64,000 nt of DNA. It comes from Dolosigranulum pigrum ATCC 51524 (lineage in GTDB: Bacteria; Bacillota; Bacilli; Lactobacillales; Carnobacteriaceae_A). Below, piece by piece: positions 25,331 to 33,463 of the stretch (positions within the stretch are counted from its first letter, which is position 1; the number at the start of each line of letters is the position of its first letter). The notes under the pieces are model-generated. The model ran no database searches. It was not told where the DNA came from and was given only the letters and a program-made list of their open reading frames with translations. The stretch spans positions 631,254 through 695,253 of the forward strand of contig NZ_JH601103.1 of NCBI RefSeq assembly GCF_000245815.1, given 5' to 3'. A program made the position numbers and the translations under genes.

Positions 25331-27076
25331 ATGTTACAATTATTTCTACACATGATTGAGCGCTTAGGGATGATTATTTTGATTGCGTACTTGTTAGTAC
25401 AGACGCGGTTATTTAAGCATATTTTAGCTAAGCGCGATCAATGGTCTGTGAAGGTACAGCTAATTCTTATCTTCAGTGTGTTTGCGTTGTTGTCAAACTT
25501 GAATGGGGTTGAAGTAAGCAGTGGGGAGATTGTTGTGGGCAACCTTCTGACTAGTTTGTCGCCAGGCTCCTCACTAGCAAATACCCGCGCACTGACCATT
25601 GGGATTTCTGGTTTAATTGGTGGGCCGGTTGTTGGGGTCAGTGTCGGGCTTATTTCGAGTTTGTTCCGCTTCATTCAGGGAGGGTTGGATCCGATCGTTT
25701 ATGTGATCTCATCCGTCTTGATTGGGGGTGTGTCGGGCGGTATTGGCTATGTGTTGGCTAAGGAAGGAAAGTTGCCGAGTGTAGCGATGGGGTCACTGCT
25801 AGGAGCACTTTTCGAAAGTATTCAGATGGTCATTATTTTGGCGTTCAGTCATAATTTTTGGGATGCTTGGGAGTTGGTGCAGTTTATTTTTTGGCCGATG
25901 ATGTTGATTAATAGTTTAGGGATGGCGATATTTTTGTCGTTCATTCAGTCGACGCGGATGAAGGAAGTGCAAGATCGAGCAGTTCAGACGCATGATGTGT
26001 TGCGGCTAGCTAATGCGACCTTGCCTTATTTCCGTCAAGGGTTGAAAACTACGCCTTGTATGCAAGCAGCGCAAGAAATTCTGAACTATATTCAAGTATC
26101 AGCGGTCAGTATTACTGATACGAAGGAAGTTATTGCTCATGTGGGTGCGGGGAGTGATCATCATAAGCCGGGACGTCAAATTTTGACCGAAATGTCAACG
26201 GGTGTGCTGGAGACCAGACAAGTAAAAATTGCTCGAGATCAGGAAGAGATTGGCTGTCCCCATCATCATTGTCCCTTAGAAGCAGCCATCGTCGTACCCC
26301 TGATGACACGTAAAGGGATTGTGGGGACGTTGAAGCTGTACTTTACGGATGCACAAGATCTGACCTATATTGAGAAGAACTTAGCAGAAGGGTTGGGGAA
26401 TATTTTCTCGACGCAGATTGAGTTAGGTAATAGTGAGACAGAAGCACGCTTGCTACAAGATGCCGAAATTAAGTCGCTCCAAGCCCAAATTAATCCCCAT
26501 TTTTTATTCAATGCGATGAATACTATCTCAGCTATGATTCGAATTGATAGTGAAAAAGCCCGCGAATTATTGTTGAAGCTAAGTGGATACTTCCGGGCAA
26601 ATATTGCTGGAGCGCGTTCAAATTTGATTAGCTTGGATCAAGAATTGAGTCATGTGAACGCTTATACGACTCTGGAGACAACGCGATTTCCTGATCGGTA
26701 TACGATTAATATTACGGTGGGATCGGGTTTGGATGATTTGTTGGTGCCACCGTTTATTATCCAAGTGTTGGTGGAGAATGCCTTCAAGCATGCTTTCGCT
26801 GAGCGCAAAACAGAAAATATTATTGATATTAGTGTTCAGGCAGCAGATGATCAAGCTACTATTAGAGTGCGAGATAATGGAATCGGAATTAATAGTGAGA
26901 AGCTGGACCAGGTGGGAAAAGAAGCGGTCTATTCCGATAGTGGCACGGGATCAGCTCTGATGAATTTGAACAAACGATTAGTTCACTTGTTCGGTAAGGA
27001 GGCGCGATTGCGGTTTTCGGTCGAGCAAGGGACAACAATTTATTGTCGTATTCCGATGAAGAAGAGAGGAGATTAA
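25331..27076 (+). CDS. LytS/BtsS-type sensor histidine kinase
   Basis: The 581-residue kinase has an N-terminal 5TMR-LYT membrane domain (about 1-210), a GAF-like domain (about 225-365) containing CPHHHC, and a LytS-type kinase core. The phosphoacceptor His390 sits in QAQINPHFLFNAMN, and the ATP lid includes VLVENAFKHA and VRDNGIGI. Known relatives (LytS, BtsS/YehU) respond to extracellular pyruvate or membrane state. The response regulator gene follows after 2 bp, and a CstA/BtsT-type transporter gene comes next, so pyruvate or a related carbon source is a reasonable signal by analogy with BtsSR-BtsT. The CPHHHC motif could bind a metal; that is a guess. Confidence 0.92.
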   Translation: MLQLFLHMIERLGMIILIAYLLVQTRLFKHILAKRDQWSVKVQLILIFSVFALLSNLNGVEVSSGEIVVGNLLTSLSPGSSLANTRALTIGISGLIGGPVVGVSVGLISSLFRFIQGGLDPIVYVISSVLIGGVSGGIGYVLAKEGKLPSVAMGSLLGALFESIQMVIILAFSHNFWDAWELVQFIFWPMMLINSLGMAIFLSFIQSTRMKEVQDRAVQTHDVLRLANATLPYFRQGLKTTPCMQAAQEILNYIQVSAVSITDTKEVIAHVGAGSDHHKPGRQILTEMSTGVLETRQVKIARDQEEIGCPHHHCPLEAAIVVPLMTRKGIVGTLKLYFTDAQDLTYIEKNLAEGLGNIFSTQIELGNSETEARLLQDAEIKSLQAQINPHFLFNAMNTISAMIRIDSEKARELLLKLSGYFRANIAGARSNLISLDQELSHVNAYTTLETTRFPDRYTINITVGSGLDDLLVPPFIIQVLVENAFKHAFAERKTENIIDISVQAADDQATIRVRDNGIGINSEKLDQVGKEAVYSDSGTGSALMNLNKRLVHLFGKEARLRFSVEQGTTIYCRIPMKKRGD

Positions 27077-27078
27077 CG

Positions 27079-27837
27079 GTGAGATTATTAATTGTGGATG
27101 ATGAGCCACTTGCACGTCATGAGTTACGTTATTTGTTAGAAGGGTTCGAGCAGGTGGAGCAGGTATTGGAAGCAGATGACGGGGCGAGTACACTGGCTAT
27201 TGTACAAGATGAAGCGATAGATGGTGTGTTCTTGGATATTCATCTGACCGCTGAATCGGGCCTGGATGTAGCGAAGAAAATCAACCAGTTAGATCAGCCG
27301 CCGATGATTATCTTCGCAACGGCGTACGATGAATATGCGCTAAAAGCGTTCGAGCGGAATGCCCGAGATTATATTATGAAACCCTTCGATCAAGCGCGAG
27401 TGAAGCAAGCTGTCATGAAGTTACATAAGGCATTAGAACAGCAAACAGTGTCGGATTCAGCATCGGAACCAGCCACTCTGCAACAGAAGCCAACAGAGCT
27501 CCCACTCGAATCGGCAGCCATTCCGATTTATTCGGATGATCGCTTCCAGTTGGTAAAGCCACGCGATATTATGGCAATCGAAGTTCAACAAGGATCAATT
27601 ATATTGTACTTAACGAATAAAGTCTTAACGACACAAGGCACACTGAAAGAATGGGAAGAAAAATTATCGAATGATCCCTTTCTTCGGGTGCACCGGTCGT
27701 ATATGATTCATATCGATCACATTAAAGAAATCCAGCCGTGGTTCAATAATACGTACCAAGTTATTATGAGTGATGAGCTCAAAATTCCCGTTAGCCGAAC
27801 GTATCTGAAAACGTTTAAACAAGTTATTGGGCTTTAG
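27079..27837 (+). CDS. LytTR-family response regulator
   Basis: The 252-residue protein has a receiver domain (Asp53 in VFLDIHL, with Lys108 in YIMKPFD) and a C-terminal LytTR DNA-binding domain (about 150-250, FLRVHRSYMIHIDHI). LytTR proteins bind direct repeats spaced by two helical turns. Such repeats occur directly after this gene, before the transporter gene. The start is GTG 27079, 7 bp after AGAGAGGAG; the longer frame from 27043 overlaps the kinase gene without support. It ends TAG followed at once by TGA. Confidence 0.93.
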   Translation: MRLLIVDDEPLARHELRYLLEGFEQVEQVLEADDGASTLAIVQDEAIDGVFLDIHLTAESGLDVAKKINQLDQPPMIIFATAYDEYALKAFERNARDYIMKPFDQARVKQAVMKLHKALEQQTVSDSASEPATLQQKPTELPLESAAIPIYSDDRFQLVKPRDIMAIEVQQGSIILYLTNKVLTTQGTLKEWEEKLSNDPFLRVHRSYMIHIDHIKEIQPWFNNTYQVIMSDELKIPVSRTYLKTFKQVIGL

Positions 27838-27844
27838 TGATGTA

Positions 27845-27930
27845 ACTCACAGAGGCTATGATGTGACTTAGCAACGAAAACGTGCAACTTAGCGAGAATT
27901 CCCCATAAATAAGTGATTGTGAGCTATAAT
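27845..27930 (+). promoter_or_regulatory. LytTR-type direct repeats and -10 box before cstA-like gene
   Basis: ACTCAC (27845), ACTTAGC (27866-27872) and ACTTAGC (27887-27893) begin exactly 21 bp apart. TATAAT lies at 27925-27930 without a good -35 box, as expected for an activator-dependent promoter. LytTR regulators bind direct repeats on one face of the helix, and the cognate regulator gene ends 8 bp before the first repeat. Confidence 0.65.
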
Positions 27931-27961
27931 AGGTTTAACAACTTAGAGGGGGACGATTAAT

Positions 27962-29461
27962 ATGACAACGTTTTTAGGAGGTATTGCCTTACTTATTATT
28001 GGGTACTTTACTTACGGGAAATTTATTGAGAAGAATTTCCAAGTTGAGCCAGACCGTAAGACACCTGCAGAGGTATTGCGAGATGGGTTTGACTTTGTAC
28101 CGATGAAGAAGCAGACAAATGCGATTATTGAATTATTGAATATTGCGGGAACGGGACCTATTTTTGGGCCGATTATGGGAGCTCTATATGGACCGGTCGC
28201 GTACTTATGGATTGTCTTTGGATGTATCTTCGCCGGTGCGGTACATGATTACATGACAGGAATGATTTCTCTACGTAATAATGGGGCGCAATTGCCTGAA
28301 TTAGCTGAGAAATATTTAGGAAAATCTGTGAAGCATGTGGTGAATGTCTTTGCGATGTTATTGTTGATTTTGGTCGCAACTGTATTCGTCTTGACGCCAG
28401 CCACTTTAATTGCCGATGTGACACCGGCTTGGATGACACCGACGTTAGCGATTGGCTTAATTTTTGTCTACTACTTAATTTCAACGGTTTTACCAATCGA
28501 TAAGGCAATGGGTAAGGTATATCCAATCTTTGGTGGAATTTTGATCATTTCAACCTTTGCAATTGGTGCAATGTTAATTTACGGTGGCGTGACAGGAGCG
28601 CATGTTTTACCGAACTTGACAGCTAGTACATTAGGTAACTTCCACCCAGAAGGAACACCAATTTTTCCTATTATCTTCTTCACCATTAGCTGTGGAGCGA
28701 TGAGTGGATTCCATGCGACACAAGCGCCAATGGTTTCACGAACAATGACGAACGAATCAGAAGGACGCTACACATTCTATGGTATGATGATCGCAGAAGG
28801 TGTCATCGCGATGATCTGGGCTGGAGCAACCATGACTTTATTCGATGGCCAGACGGTTTCCCAAATGATTGCAGAAGGAACACCATCTGTTGTCGTTAAT
28901 AATGTATCAACCTTACTACTGGGGAATGTACTCGGTATGATTGCTATTCTTGGAGTAATTGTTTTGCCGGTTTCATCAGGGTTATCTGGCTTCCGTAGTT
29001 TACGTACAATCTTGGCAGACTACTTGAGTATTCCACAAGATTCATTGAAAAAAGTCTTAGCAGTAACGATTCCGTTGTTTGTTGTATCATTCTTCTTAAC
29101 AATGGTTGACTTCCAATTAATTTGGCGCTACTTCAACTGGGCTAACCAAGTGACAGCCGTGATTGCATTATTCGTGGCAACACGCTACTTGTACTTGAAA
29201 GGCCGCAACTGGTTAGTGACCTTCGTACCAGGCTCATTGATGTTGTATGCTGTATTCGTCTACATCTTAACGCAACCAATTGGATTTAATATGGCACTTG
29301 ATGTGACAGCATACATTCTTGCAGCTATCTTGACAGTGGGACTTATTGCACTATTCTGGTACTCAGGTTCAAAACAGAAGGACAGTTTATCACCACAAAG
29401 TCCATTACTCAATGATCACTTGCCGATTGAAGAAGTTAGACGTCTACAATCACAATCATAA
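27962..29461 (+). CDS. cstA: CstA/BtsT-family carbon-starvation transporter
   Basis: The 499-residue membrane protein has about 14 hydrophobic spans and the CstA-family signatures NIAGTGPIFGPIMGALYGP, FAGAVHDYMTGMIS and SGFHATQAPMVSRT. E. coli BtsT (YjiY) is a pyruvate/proton symporter and CstA takes up pyruvate and peptides. This shorter Gram-positive form resembles the group regulated by LytST-like systems. The position right after the two-component genes, with LytTR-type repeats in between, points to control by that system. The transported molecule is inferred from family knowledge only. The start ATG 27962 follows AGAGGGGGA. Confidence 0.92.
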   Translation: MTTFLGGIALLIIGYFTYGKFIEKNFQVEPDRKTPAEVLRDGFDFVPMKKQTNAIIELLNIAGTGPIFGPIMGALYGPVAYLWIVFGCIFAGAVHDYMTGMISLRNNGAQLPELAEKYLGKSVKHVVNVFAMLLLILVATVFVLTPATLIADVTPAWMTPTLAIGLIFVYYLISTVLPIDKAMGKVYPIFGGILIISTFAIGAMLIYGGVTGAHVLPNLTASTLGNFHPEGTPIFPIIFFTISCGAMSGFHATQAPMVSRTMTNESEGRYTFYGMMIAEGVIAMIWAGATMTLFDGQTVSQMIAEGTPSVVVNNVSTLLLGNVLGMIAILGVIVLPVSSGLSGFRSLRTILADYLSIPQDSLKKVLAVTIPLFVVSFFLTMVDFQLIWRYFNWANQVTAVIALFVATRYLYLKGRNWLVTFVPGSLMLYAVFVYILTQPIGFNMALDVTAYILAAILTVGLIALFWYSGSKQKDSLSPQSPLLNDHLPIEEVRRLQSQS

Positions 29462-29495
29462 TCAACTCTAAGTCAATAGAACTGAATCATCATAG

Positions 29496-29534
29496 CTTGC
29501 TCTACTGTTCTAGCGGTGGGGCAAGTTTTTTTTT
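29496..29534 (+). terminator. Intrinsic terminator
   Basis: CTTGCTCTAC pairs with GTGGGGCAAG (two G-T pairs), followed by nine T. It ends the cstA-like gene. Confidence 0.9.
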
Positions 29535-29565
29535 ACGAAAGGATAGTCAAATTGTCGGAGCAGAT

Positions 29566-29594
29566 TTGACGAATAACAAATTGTATGCTATAGT
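29566..29594 (+). promoter_or_regulatory. rpmG-secE promoter
   Basis: TTGACG (29566-29571), 17 bp, TATAGT (29589-29594) with an extended TGC in front. Confidence 0.85.
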
Positions 29595-29634
29595 TTAATC
29601 GCTAGTTGCTGTGTATTCGGAGGGGATGAATCGC

Positions 29635-29790
29635 ATGAAAAAGAAAACAAAAGTTGGATTAGCGTGTACAGATTGTGGCTCACGCAATTATTCAAAAAAT
29701 AAAAGTGCCAAATTGCAAACAAAACGTTTAGAAATTAAAAAGTATTGTAGTCGTTGCGACGAACATACTATTCATAAAGAAACACGGTAG
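29635..29790 (+). CDS. rpmG: 50S ribosomal protein L33
   Basis: The 51-residue protein begins MKKKTKVGLACTDCGSRNYS and ends HTIHKETR. It has two cysteine pairs (CTDC and CSRC) that form a zinc ribbon, the zinc-binding version of L33. It is followed by secE and nusG, the standard order in Firmicutes. ATG 29635 is preferred: GGAGGGG ends 9 bp upstream, whereas the in-frame ATG at 29626 abuts it. Confidence 0.95.
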   Translation: MKKKTKVGLACTDCGSRNYSKNKSAKLQTKRLEIKKYCSRCDEHTIHKETR

Positions 29791-29809
29791 AAGAGAGGAG
29801 CCCATTAAA

Positions 29810-29983
29810 GTGAAACTATTTAATTTTTTCGGTGAAGTAAAAGAAGAAATGCAAAAAACAACTTGGCCGAGTGGAAAAGAATTGCGAAAAGATTCAGCCA
29901 CTATTTTTGGCGTCATTATCTTCTTCTCGATATTTTTCTACGTATCAGATATTGTTTTGAACTTTTTGTTGAATTTGATCTAA
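29810..29983 (+). CDS. secE: Preprotein translocase subunit SecE
   Basis: The 57-residue protein has a conserved amphipathic N-terminal part (EVKEEMQKTTWPSGKEL) and one C-terminal membrane span (IFGVIIFFSIFFYVSDIVL). It is the single-span SecE of Gram-positive bacteria, which clamps SecY in the protein-export channel. The start is GTG, 9 bp after GAGAGGAG. A promoter for nusG overlaps its last codons. Confidence 0.96.
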   Translation: MKLFNFFGEVKEEMQKTTWPSGKELRKDSATIFGVIIFFSIFFYVSDIVLNFLLNLI

Positions 29984-29997
29984 AATCAGTGTAGAAT
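29969..29997 (+). promoter_or_regulatory. Second promoter, for nusG
   Basis: TTGAAT (29969-29974), 17 bp, TAGAAT (29992-29997), at the end of secE. Confidence 0.6.
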
Positions 29998-30028
29998 ATA
30001 AGAAAAGCGGAATAATAATTAGTTAAGG

Positions 30029-30056
30029 AACTTTGCTCACAGTGGCAAGGTTTTTT
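30029..30056 (+). terminator. Attenuator-like hairpin before nusG
   Basis: AACTTTGC pairs with GCAAGGTT around TCACAGTG, followed by six T (30051-30056). It lies in the nusG leader, 30 bp before the start codon and after the nusG promoter, so it can terminate both read-through and newly started transcripts. Confidence 0.75.
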
Positions 30057-30085
30057 GATTGCAATTCTTTAGGGGGAATCAAGTA

Positions 30086-30649
30086 ATGTCAAGAGAAATT
30101 GAAACAGCAGAAGAGTGGTACGTGCTCCATACATACTCAGGTTATGAGAACAAGGTAAAAGAGAACTTGGAATCTCGAACGGAAAGTATGGGAATGGAAG
30201 ATAATATTTTAGAGATCTTAGTTCCTGAGATGGAATCTTATCAGAAAGATGCTGAAGGTGAGTTAGAACGTGTGAAGGAAAAAACGTTCCCAGGTTATGT
30301 GCTTGTCAAGATGATTATGTCTGATGAAGCGTGGTATGTTGTTCGTAATACGCCGAACGTAACAGGTTTTGTTGGCTCACATGGAGCAGGAAGTAAGCCA
30401 TCACCATTATTCCCAGAAGAAGTAGATTCTGTCTTGCGCAGTATGGGGCTGAACCCACGCAAAGTTCAGATCGACTTGGAGCTTGGCCAGACCGTCCGCA
30501 TTATTTCGGGAACATTCTCGGGTATGGAAGGAATCGTCGAGGAGATCGAATCCGATAAAGGCAAGGTAAAAGTAGCTGTCGAAATGTTCGGTCGTGAAAC
30601 CACAACTGAGATTGACTATGACCAAATTGCTGAATTAAATAACTATTAA
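30086..30649 (+). CDS. nusG: Transcription termination/antitermination factor NusG
   Basis: The 187-residue factor has an N-terminal NGN domain (EEWYVLHTYSGYENKVKENL) and a C-terminal KOW domain (GQTVRIISGTFSGMEGIVEEI). NusG binds the RNA polymerase clamp and sets pausing and coupling to ribosomes. ATG 30086 gives the usual start and has AGGGGG 9 bp upstream. The gene appears to have its own promoter and a leader hairpin, which could allow autoregulation. Confidence 0.97.
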   Translation: MSREIETAEEWYVLHTYSGYENKVKENLESRTESMGMEDNILEILVPEMESYQKDAEGELERVKEKTFPGYVLVKMIMSDEAWYVVRNTPNVTGFVGSHGAGSKPSPLFPEEVDSVLRSMGLNPRKVQIDLELGQTVRIISGTFSGMEGIVEEIESDKGKVKVAVEMFGRETTTEIDYDQIAELNNY

Positions 30650-30741
30650 GCATTTAGAAAATAGTTCTGCAATAGAGCAATCGAGTGGGCACATCTGTGT
30701 AAATAACATGTCCAGAGAGAAATAAGTTTCTAAGGTTATAT

Positions 30742-30770
30742 TTGACAAAGATTAGGATATAGGGTAAAAT
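30742..30770 (+). promoter_or_regulatory. rplK-rplA promoter
   Basis: A consensus TTGACA (30742-30747), 17 bp, TAAAAT (30765-30770). The leader of about 107 nt has GGTTCAG (30790-30796) able to pair with CTGAACC (30847-30853), close to the rplK ribosome site. That is a plausible place for L1-type feedback. Confidence 0.88.
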
Positions 30771-30883
30771 GTCAAAGTGCGCTTGTTTTGGTTCAGCCAG
30801 GCAAGTGTGCTGGAATAAGAAGTGGGAGAAGAAATCTAAATCTTCACTGAACCACTCACGGACACAACAAGGAGGTATGTCAC

Positions 30884-31309
30884 GTGGCGAAAAAAGTTAT
30901 TGATGTCGTAAAATTACAAATCCCTGCAGGTAAAGCAAGCCCTGCGCCACCCGTTGGACCAGCTCTAGGTCAAGCCGGTGTTAACATTATGGGATTCACT
31001 AAAGAATTTAACGCGCGAACAGCAGACCAAGCAGGAATGATTATTCCGGTTGTTATTACGGTTTATGAAGATCGCTCGTTCACATTCATTACTAAGACTC
31101 CACCAGCAGCAAACTTATTGAAGAAAGCAGCCGGTATTGAGTCTGGTTCTGGTGAACCTAACAAGAAAAAAGTTGCTAATGTTACAAGTGATCAAGTGAG
31201 AGAAATTGCAGAAACAAAAATGCCTGACTTGAACGCAGCAGACATTGAAGCAGCAATGCGTATCGTAGAAGGTACAGCACGTAGCATGGGAATCACAGTC
31301 GACAAATAA
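30884..31309 (+). CDS. rplK: 50S ribosomal protein L11
   Basis: The 141-residue protein has KLQIPAGKASPAPPVGPALG near the N-terminus and the C-terminal rRNA-binding domain ending MRIVEGTARSMGI. It forms the GTPase-associated centre with 23S rRNA. The start is GTG with AAGGAGG 8 bp upstream. rplA follows after 102 bp. Confidence 0.98.
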   Translation: MAKKVIDVVKLQIPAGKASPAPPVGPALGQAGVNIMGFTKEFNARTADQAGMIIPVVITVYEDRSFTFITKTPPAANLLKKAAGIESGSGEPNKKKVANVTSDQVREIAETKMPDLNAADIEAAMRIVEGTARSMGITVDK

Positions 31310-31411
31310 TTATTGTTGACACATACAAGTCGGTTTCTCGTGCTGATTTAACGAAGAGTTAAATTTAGTGGGAGGTTAACCCGTTATTACCACAAAAGGA
31401 GGACAAATTTA

Positions 31412-32107
31412 ATGGCTAAAGGAAGTAAAAAATATTTAGCGGCACTTGAGCAAGTTAACCGCGATAAAGAATATGACTTAAAAGAAGCAATCGAATTAGT
31501 AAAAGAGATTGACTTTGCTAATTTCGATGCAAGTATTGAAGTAGCTTACAAGCTAGGTGTTGATCCAAAACAAGCGGACCAACAACTTCGTGGTGCAACT
31601 GTCTTGCCTCACGGAACAGGTAAAACACAATCTGTTGTTGTCTTTGCAAAAGGACAAGCAGCAAAAGATGCGGAAGAAGCAGGTGCTGATTTCGTTGGAG
31701 ACTCAGACTTAGTCGAAAAAGTACAAGGTGGCTGGTTAGACTTCGATATCGTTGTTGCTGCACCTGATATGATGGCTGAAGTTGGTAAATTGGGTCGAGT
31801 TTTAGGACCAAAAGGCTTAATGCCAAACCCTAAAACTGGTACTGTAACACCTGACGTGAAAAAAGCTGTTGAAGACATCAAGGCTGGTCAAGTAACTTAC
31901 CGTCTCGACCGTCAAGCGAACGTTCACGTGCCAATTGGTAAAGTTTCATTCTCAACAGAACAATTAGCTGAGAACTTAGTAGCAATTCACGACATTATTG
32001 TCAAAAACCGTCCAGCGTCAATTTCTCGTCTTGCCTACATTAAAAACATGGCAATTGCGAGCACATTCGGCCCTGGTGTAAAAATTGATAAAGAGTCAGT
32101 ATTATAA
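31412..32107 (+). CDS. rplA: 50S ribosomal protein L1
   Basis: The 231-residue protein of the L1 stalk has the conserved GRVLGPKGLMPNPKTGTVT segment. In many bacteria L1 also represses its own operon by binding the L11 leader. AAAGGAGG precedes the ATG. No terminator separates it from the rplJ promoter, which starts 8 bp after its stop codon. Confidence 0.98.
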   Translation: MAKGSKKYLAALEQVNRDKEYDLKEAIELVKEIDFANFDASIEVAYKLGVDPKQADQQLRGATVLPHGTGKTQSVVVFAKGQAAKDAEEAGADFVGDSDLVEKVQGGWLDFDIVVAAPDMMAEVGKLGRVLGPKGLMPNPKTGTVTPDVKKAVEDIKAGQVTYRLDRQANVHVPIGKVSFSTEQLAENLVAIHDIIVKNRPASISRLAYIKNMAIASTFGPGVKIDKESVL

Positions 32108-32114
32108 AAAAGTA

Positions 32115-32143
32115 TTGATTTAATGTAGCAGTCTTGCTATAAT
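32115..32143 (+). promoter_or_regulatory. rplJ-rplL promoter
   Basis: TTGATT (32115-32120), 17 bp, TATAAT (32138-32143) with extended TGC. Confidence 0.88.
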
Positions 32144-32149
32144 GCATTA

Positions 32150-32268
32150 GGTTAATAAAATATGATTCAACCGAAGACAGTATGTGGCGCAAGCCTTAAT
32201 CTCATACCGAGGTGACGTGTAAACACTACACTTCCTCTATGTCTTTAGGTGGACATGGAGGTTTTTTT
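32150..32268 (+). ncRNA. L10 leader with transcription attenuator
   Basis: The region between the rplJ promoter and rplJ has the layout of the conserved L10 leader. A structured segment with AACCGAAGACAG and CATACCGAGGTGA is followed by an attenuator in which CCTCTATGTC (32234-32243) pairs with GGACATGGAGG (32251-32261) before seven T. In Firmicutes the L10(L12)4 complex binds this leader and lowers rplJL transcription. Assignment rests on layout and position, not a covariance-model match. Confidence 0.8.
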
Positions 32269-32313
32269 GAACAAAAAACTTCCAACAATCCAAGTAAAGG
32301 GAGGTGGACATGT

Positions 32314-32820
32314 ATGCCAAAAGAACAAGTACTCAATGAGAAAAAACAGTTAGTCACTGAACTAGCTGAAAAATTCCAAGCGTCTAAATCAACTATTATC
32401 TTTAACTACCGTGGATTAACTGTTCAGGAAGTTACTGACTTGCGTGCGCAATTGCGTGAATCAAACGTTGAAATGAAAGTTGTGAAGAACACATTGCTTC
32501 GTTTTGCTGCTGAAGAAGCAGGTTATGAAGGAATGGAAGACATTTTCAAGGGACCTACGGCAATCGCGTTCAGTAATGAAGAAGTGGTTGCACCAGCTAA
32601 GATTATTTCAGAATTCGCTAAAGAAGCGGAAGTTGTTGAAATTAAAGGTGGTGTCATTGAAGGAAAAGTAGCAAGCCTTGAATTAATTAGCAAGATTGCG
32701 AAATTACCAAGTCGCGAAGGTCTATTATCTATGCTTCTTTCAGTGCTTCAAGCACCTATTCGAAACACTGCACTTGCAGTCAAAGCAGTGGCAGAGAAGA
32801 AAGAAGAAGAAGCTGCCTAA
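32314..32820 (+). CDS. rplJ: 50S ribosomal protein L10
   Basis: The 168-residue protein forms the base of the L7/L12 stalk. Conserved parts are EKKQLVTELAEKFQASKST and VKNTLLRFAAEEAG. ATG 32314 gives the family start, with AAAGGGAGG about 9 bp upstream; the longer frame from 32212 lies inside the leader RNA. A leader attenuator precedes it and rplL follows. Confidence 0.97.
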   Translation: MPKEQVLNEKKQLVTELAEKFQASKSTIIFNYRGLTVQEVTDLRAQLRESNVEMKVVKNTLLRFAAEEAGYEGMEDIFKGPTAIAFSNEEVVAPAKIISEFAKEAEVVEIKGGVIEGKVASLELISKIAKLPSREGLLSMLLSVLQAPIRNTALAVKAVAEKKEEEAA

Positions 32821-32887
32821 TATTTTATTGGCAAGCTTCAGTAACACATTAACTATATAATTATAAAAAAATGGAGGAAAAATAATT

Positions 32888-33253
32888 ATGGCACTAGATA
32901 TCCAAAAAATTATTGAAGATTTAAAAGAATCTACTGTTGTTGAACTAAACGAATTAGTTACAGCAATCGAAGAGGAGTTTGGCGTTGAAGCAGCAGCACC
33001 AGTTGCAGCAGCAGCGGCAGCAGACGGTGGCGCTGCAGAACAAACAGAATTTACTGTTGAATTGGTAACTGCTGGTTCTGCTAAGATTAAAGTTATTAAA
33101 GCTGTTCGTGAATTAACTGGCTTAGGCTTGAAAGAAGCTAAAGGTCTTGTTGATAACGCACCTTCACCAATTAAAGAAGGCGTTGAAAAAGCTGAAGCTG
33201 AAGAAATTAAAGAAAAAATCGAAGAAGCTGGAGGAGAAGTTGAAATTAAATAA
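32888..33253 (+). CDS. rplL: 50S ribosomal protein L7/L12
   Basis: The 121-residue protein has an N-terminal dimer domain, an Ala-rich hinge (about 37-50) and the C-terminal factor-binding domain (KVIKAVRELTGLGLKEAKGL). It recruits translation GTPases to the ribosome. ATGGAGGAA precedes the start. A strong terminator follows. Confidence 0.98.
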   Translation: MALDIQKIIEDLKESTVVELNELVTAIEEEFGVEAAAPVAAAAAADGGAAEQTEFTVELVTAGSAKIKVIKAVRELTGLGLKEAKGLVDNAPSPIKEGVEKAEAEEIKEKIEEAGGEVEIK

Positions 33254-33276
33254 TTTCAATCTTTCTGACAGATGGG

Positions 33277-33306
33277 CGCCTGTCGCGAGAGCGGTAGGCG
33301 TTTTTT
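33277..33306 (+). terminator. Terminator of rplJ-rplL
   Basis: CGCCTGTCGC pairs with GCGGTAGGCG (two G-T pairs) around GAGA, then six T. Confidence 0.93.
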
Positions 33307-33463
33307 CGAGCGTTTATGTTAATTCAGTCGGATTTACGGGATGGTTACTAGTAATTCATGAAAAAACTTTGAAATTTTCATTTTATCCTTTCTGATTAGA
33401 GTCAATTGACTTATACTTAGATAGAGTGTGTAGGAGTGAGAGTGATTAGGTGAGGAGTTATGA

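Noticed and set aside
28173..28526. 117-residue frame antisense to the cstA-like gene
   Set aside because: Shadow frame without family resemblance, opposite a conserved transporter.
30650..30883. Extra small gene between nusG and rplK
   Set aside because: The region is explained by the rplK promoter and leader; no frame with a ribosome site is present.
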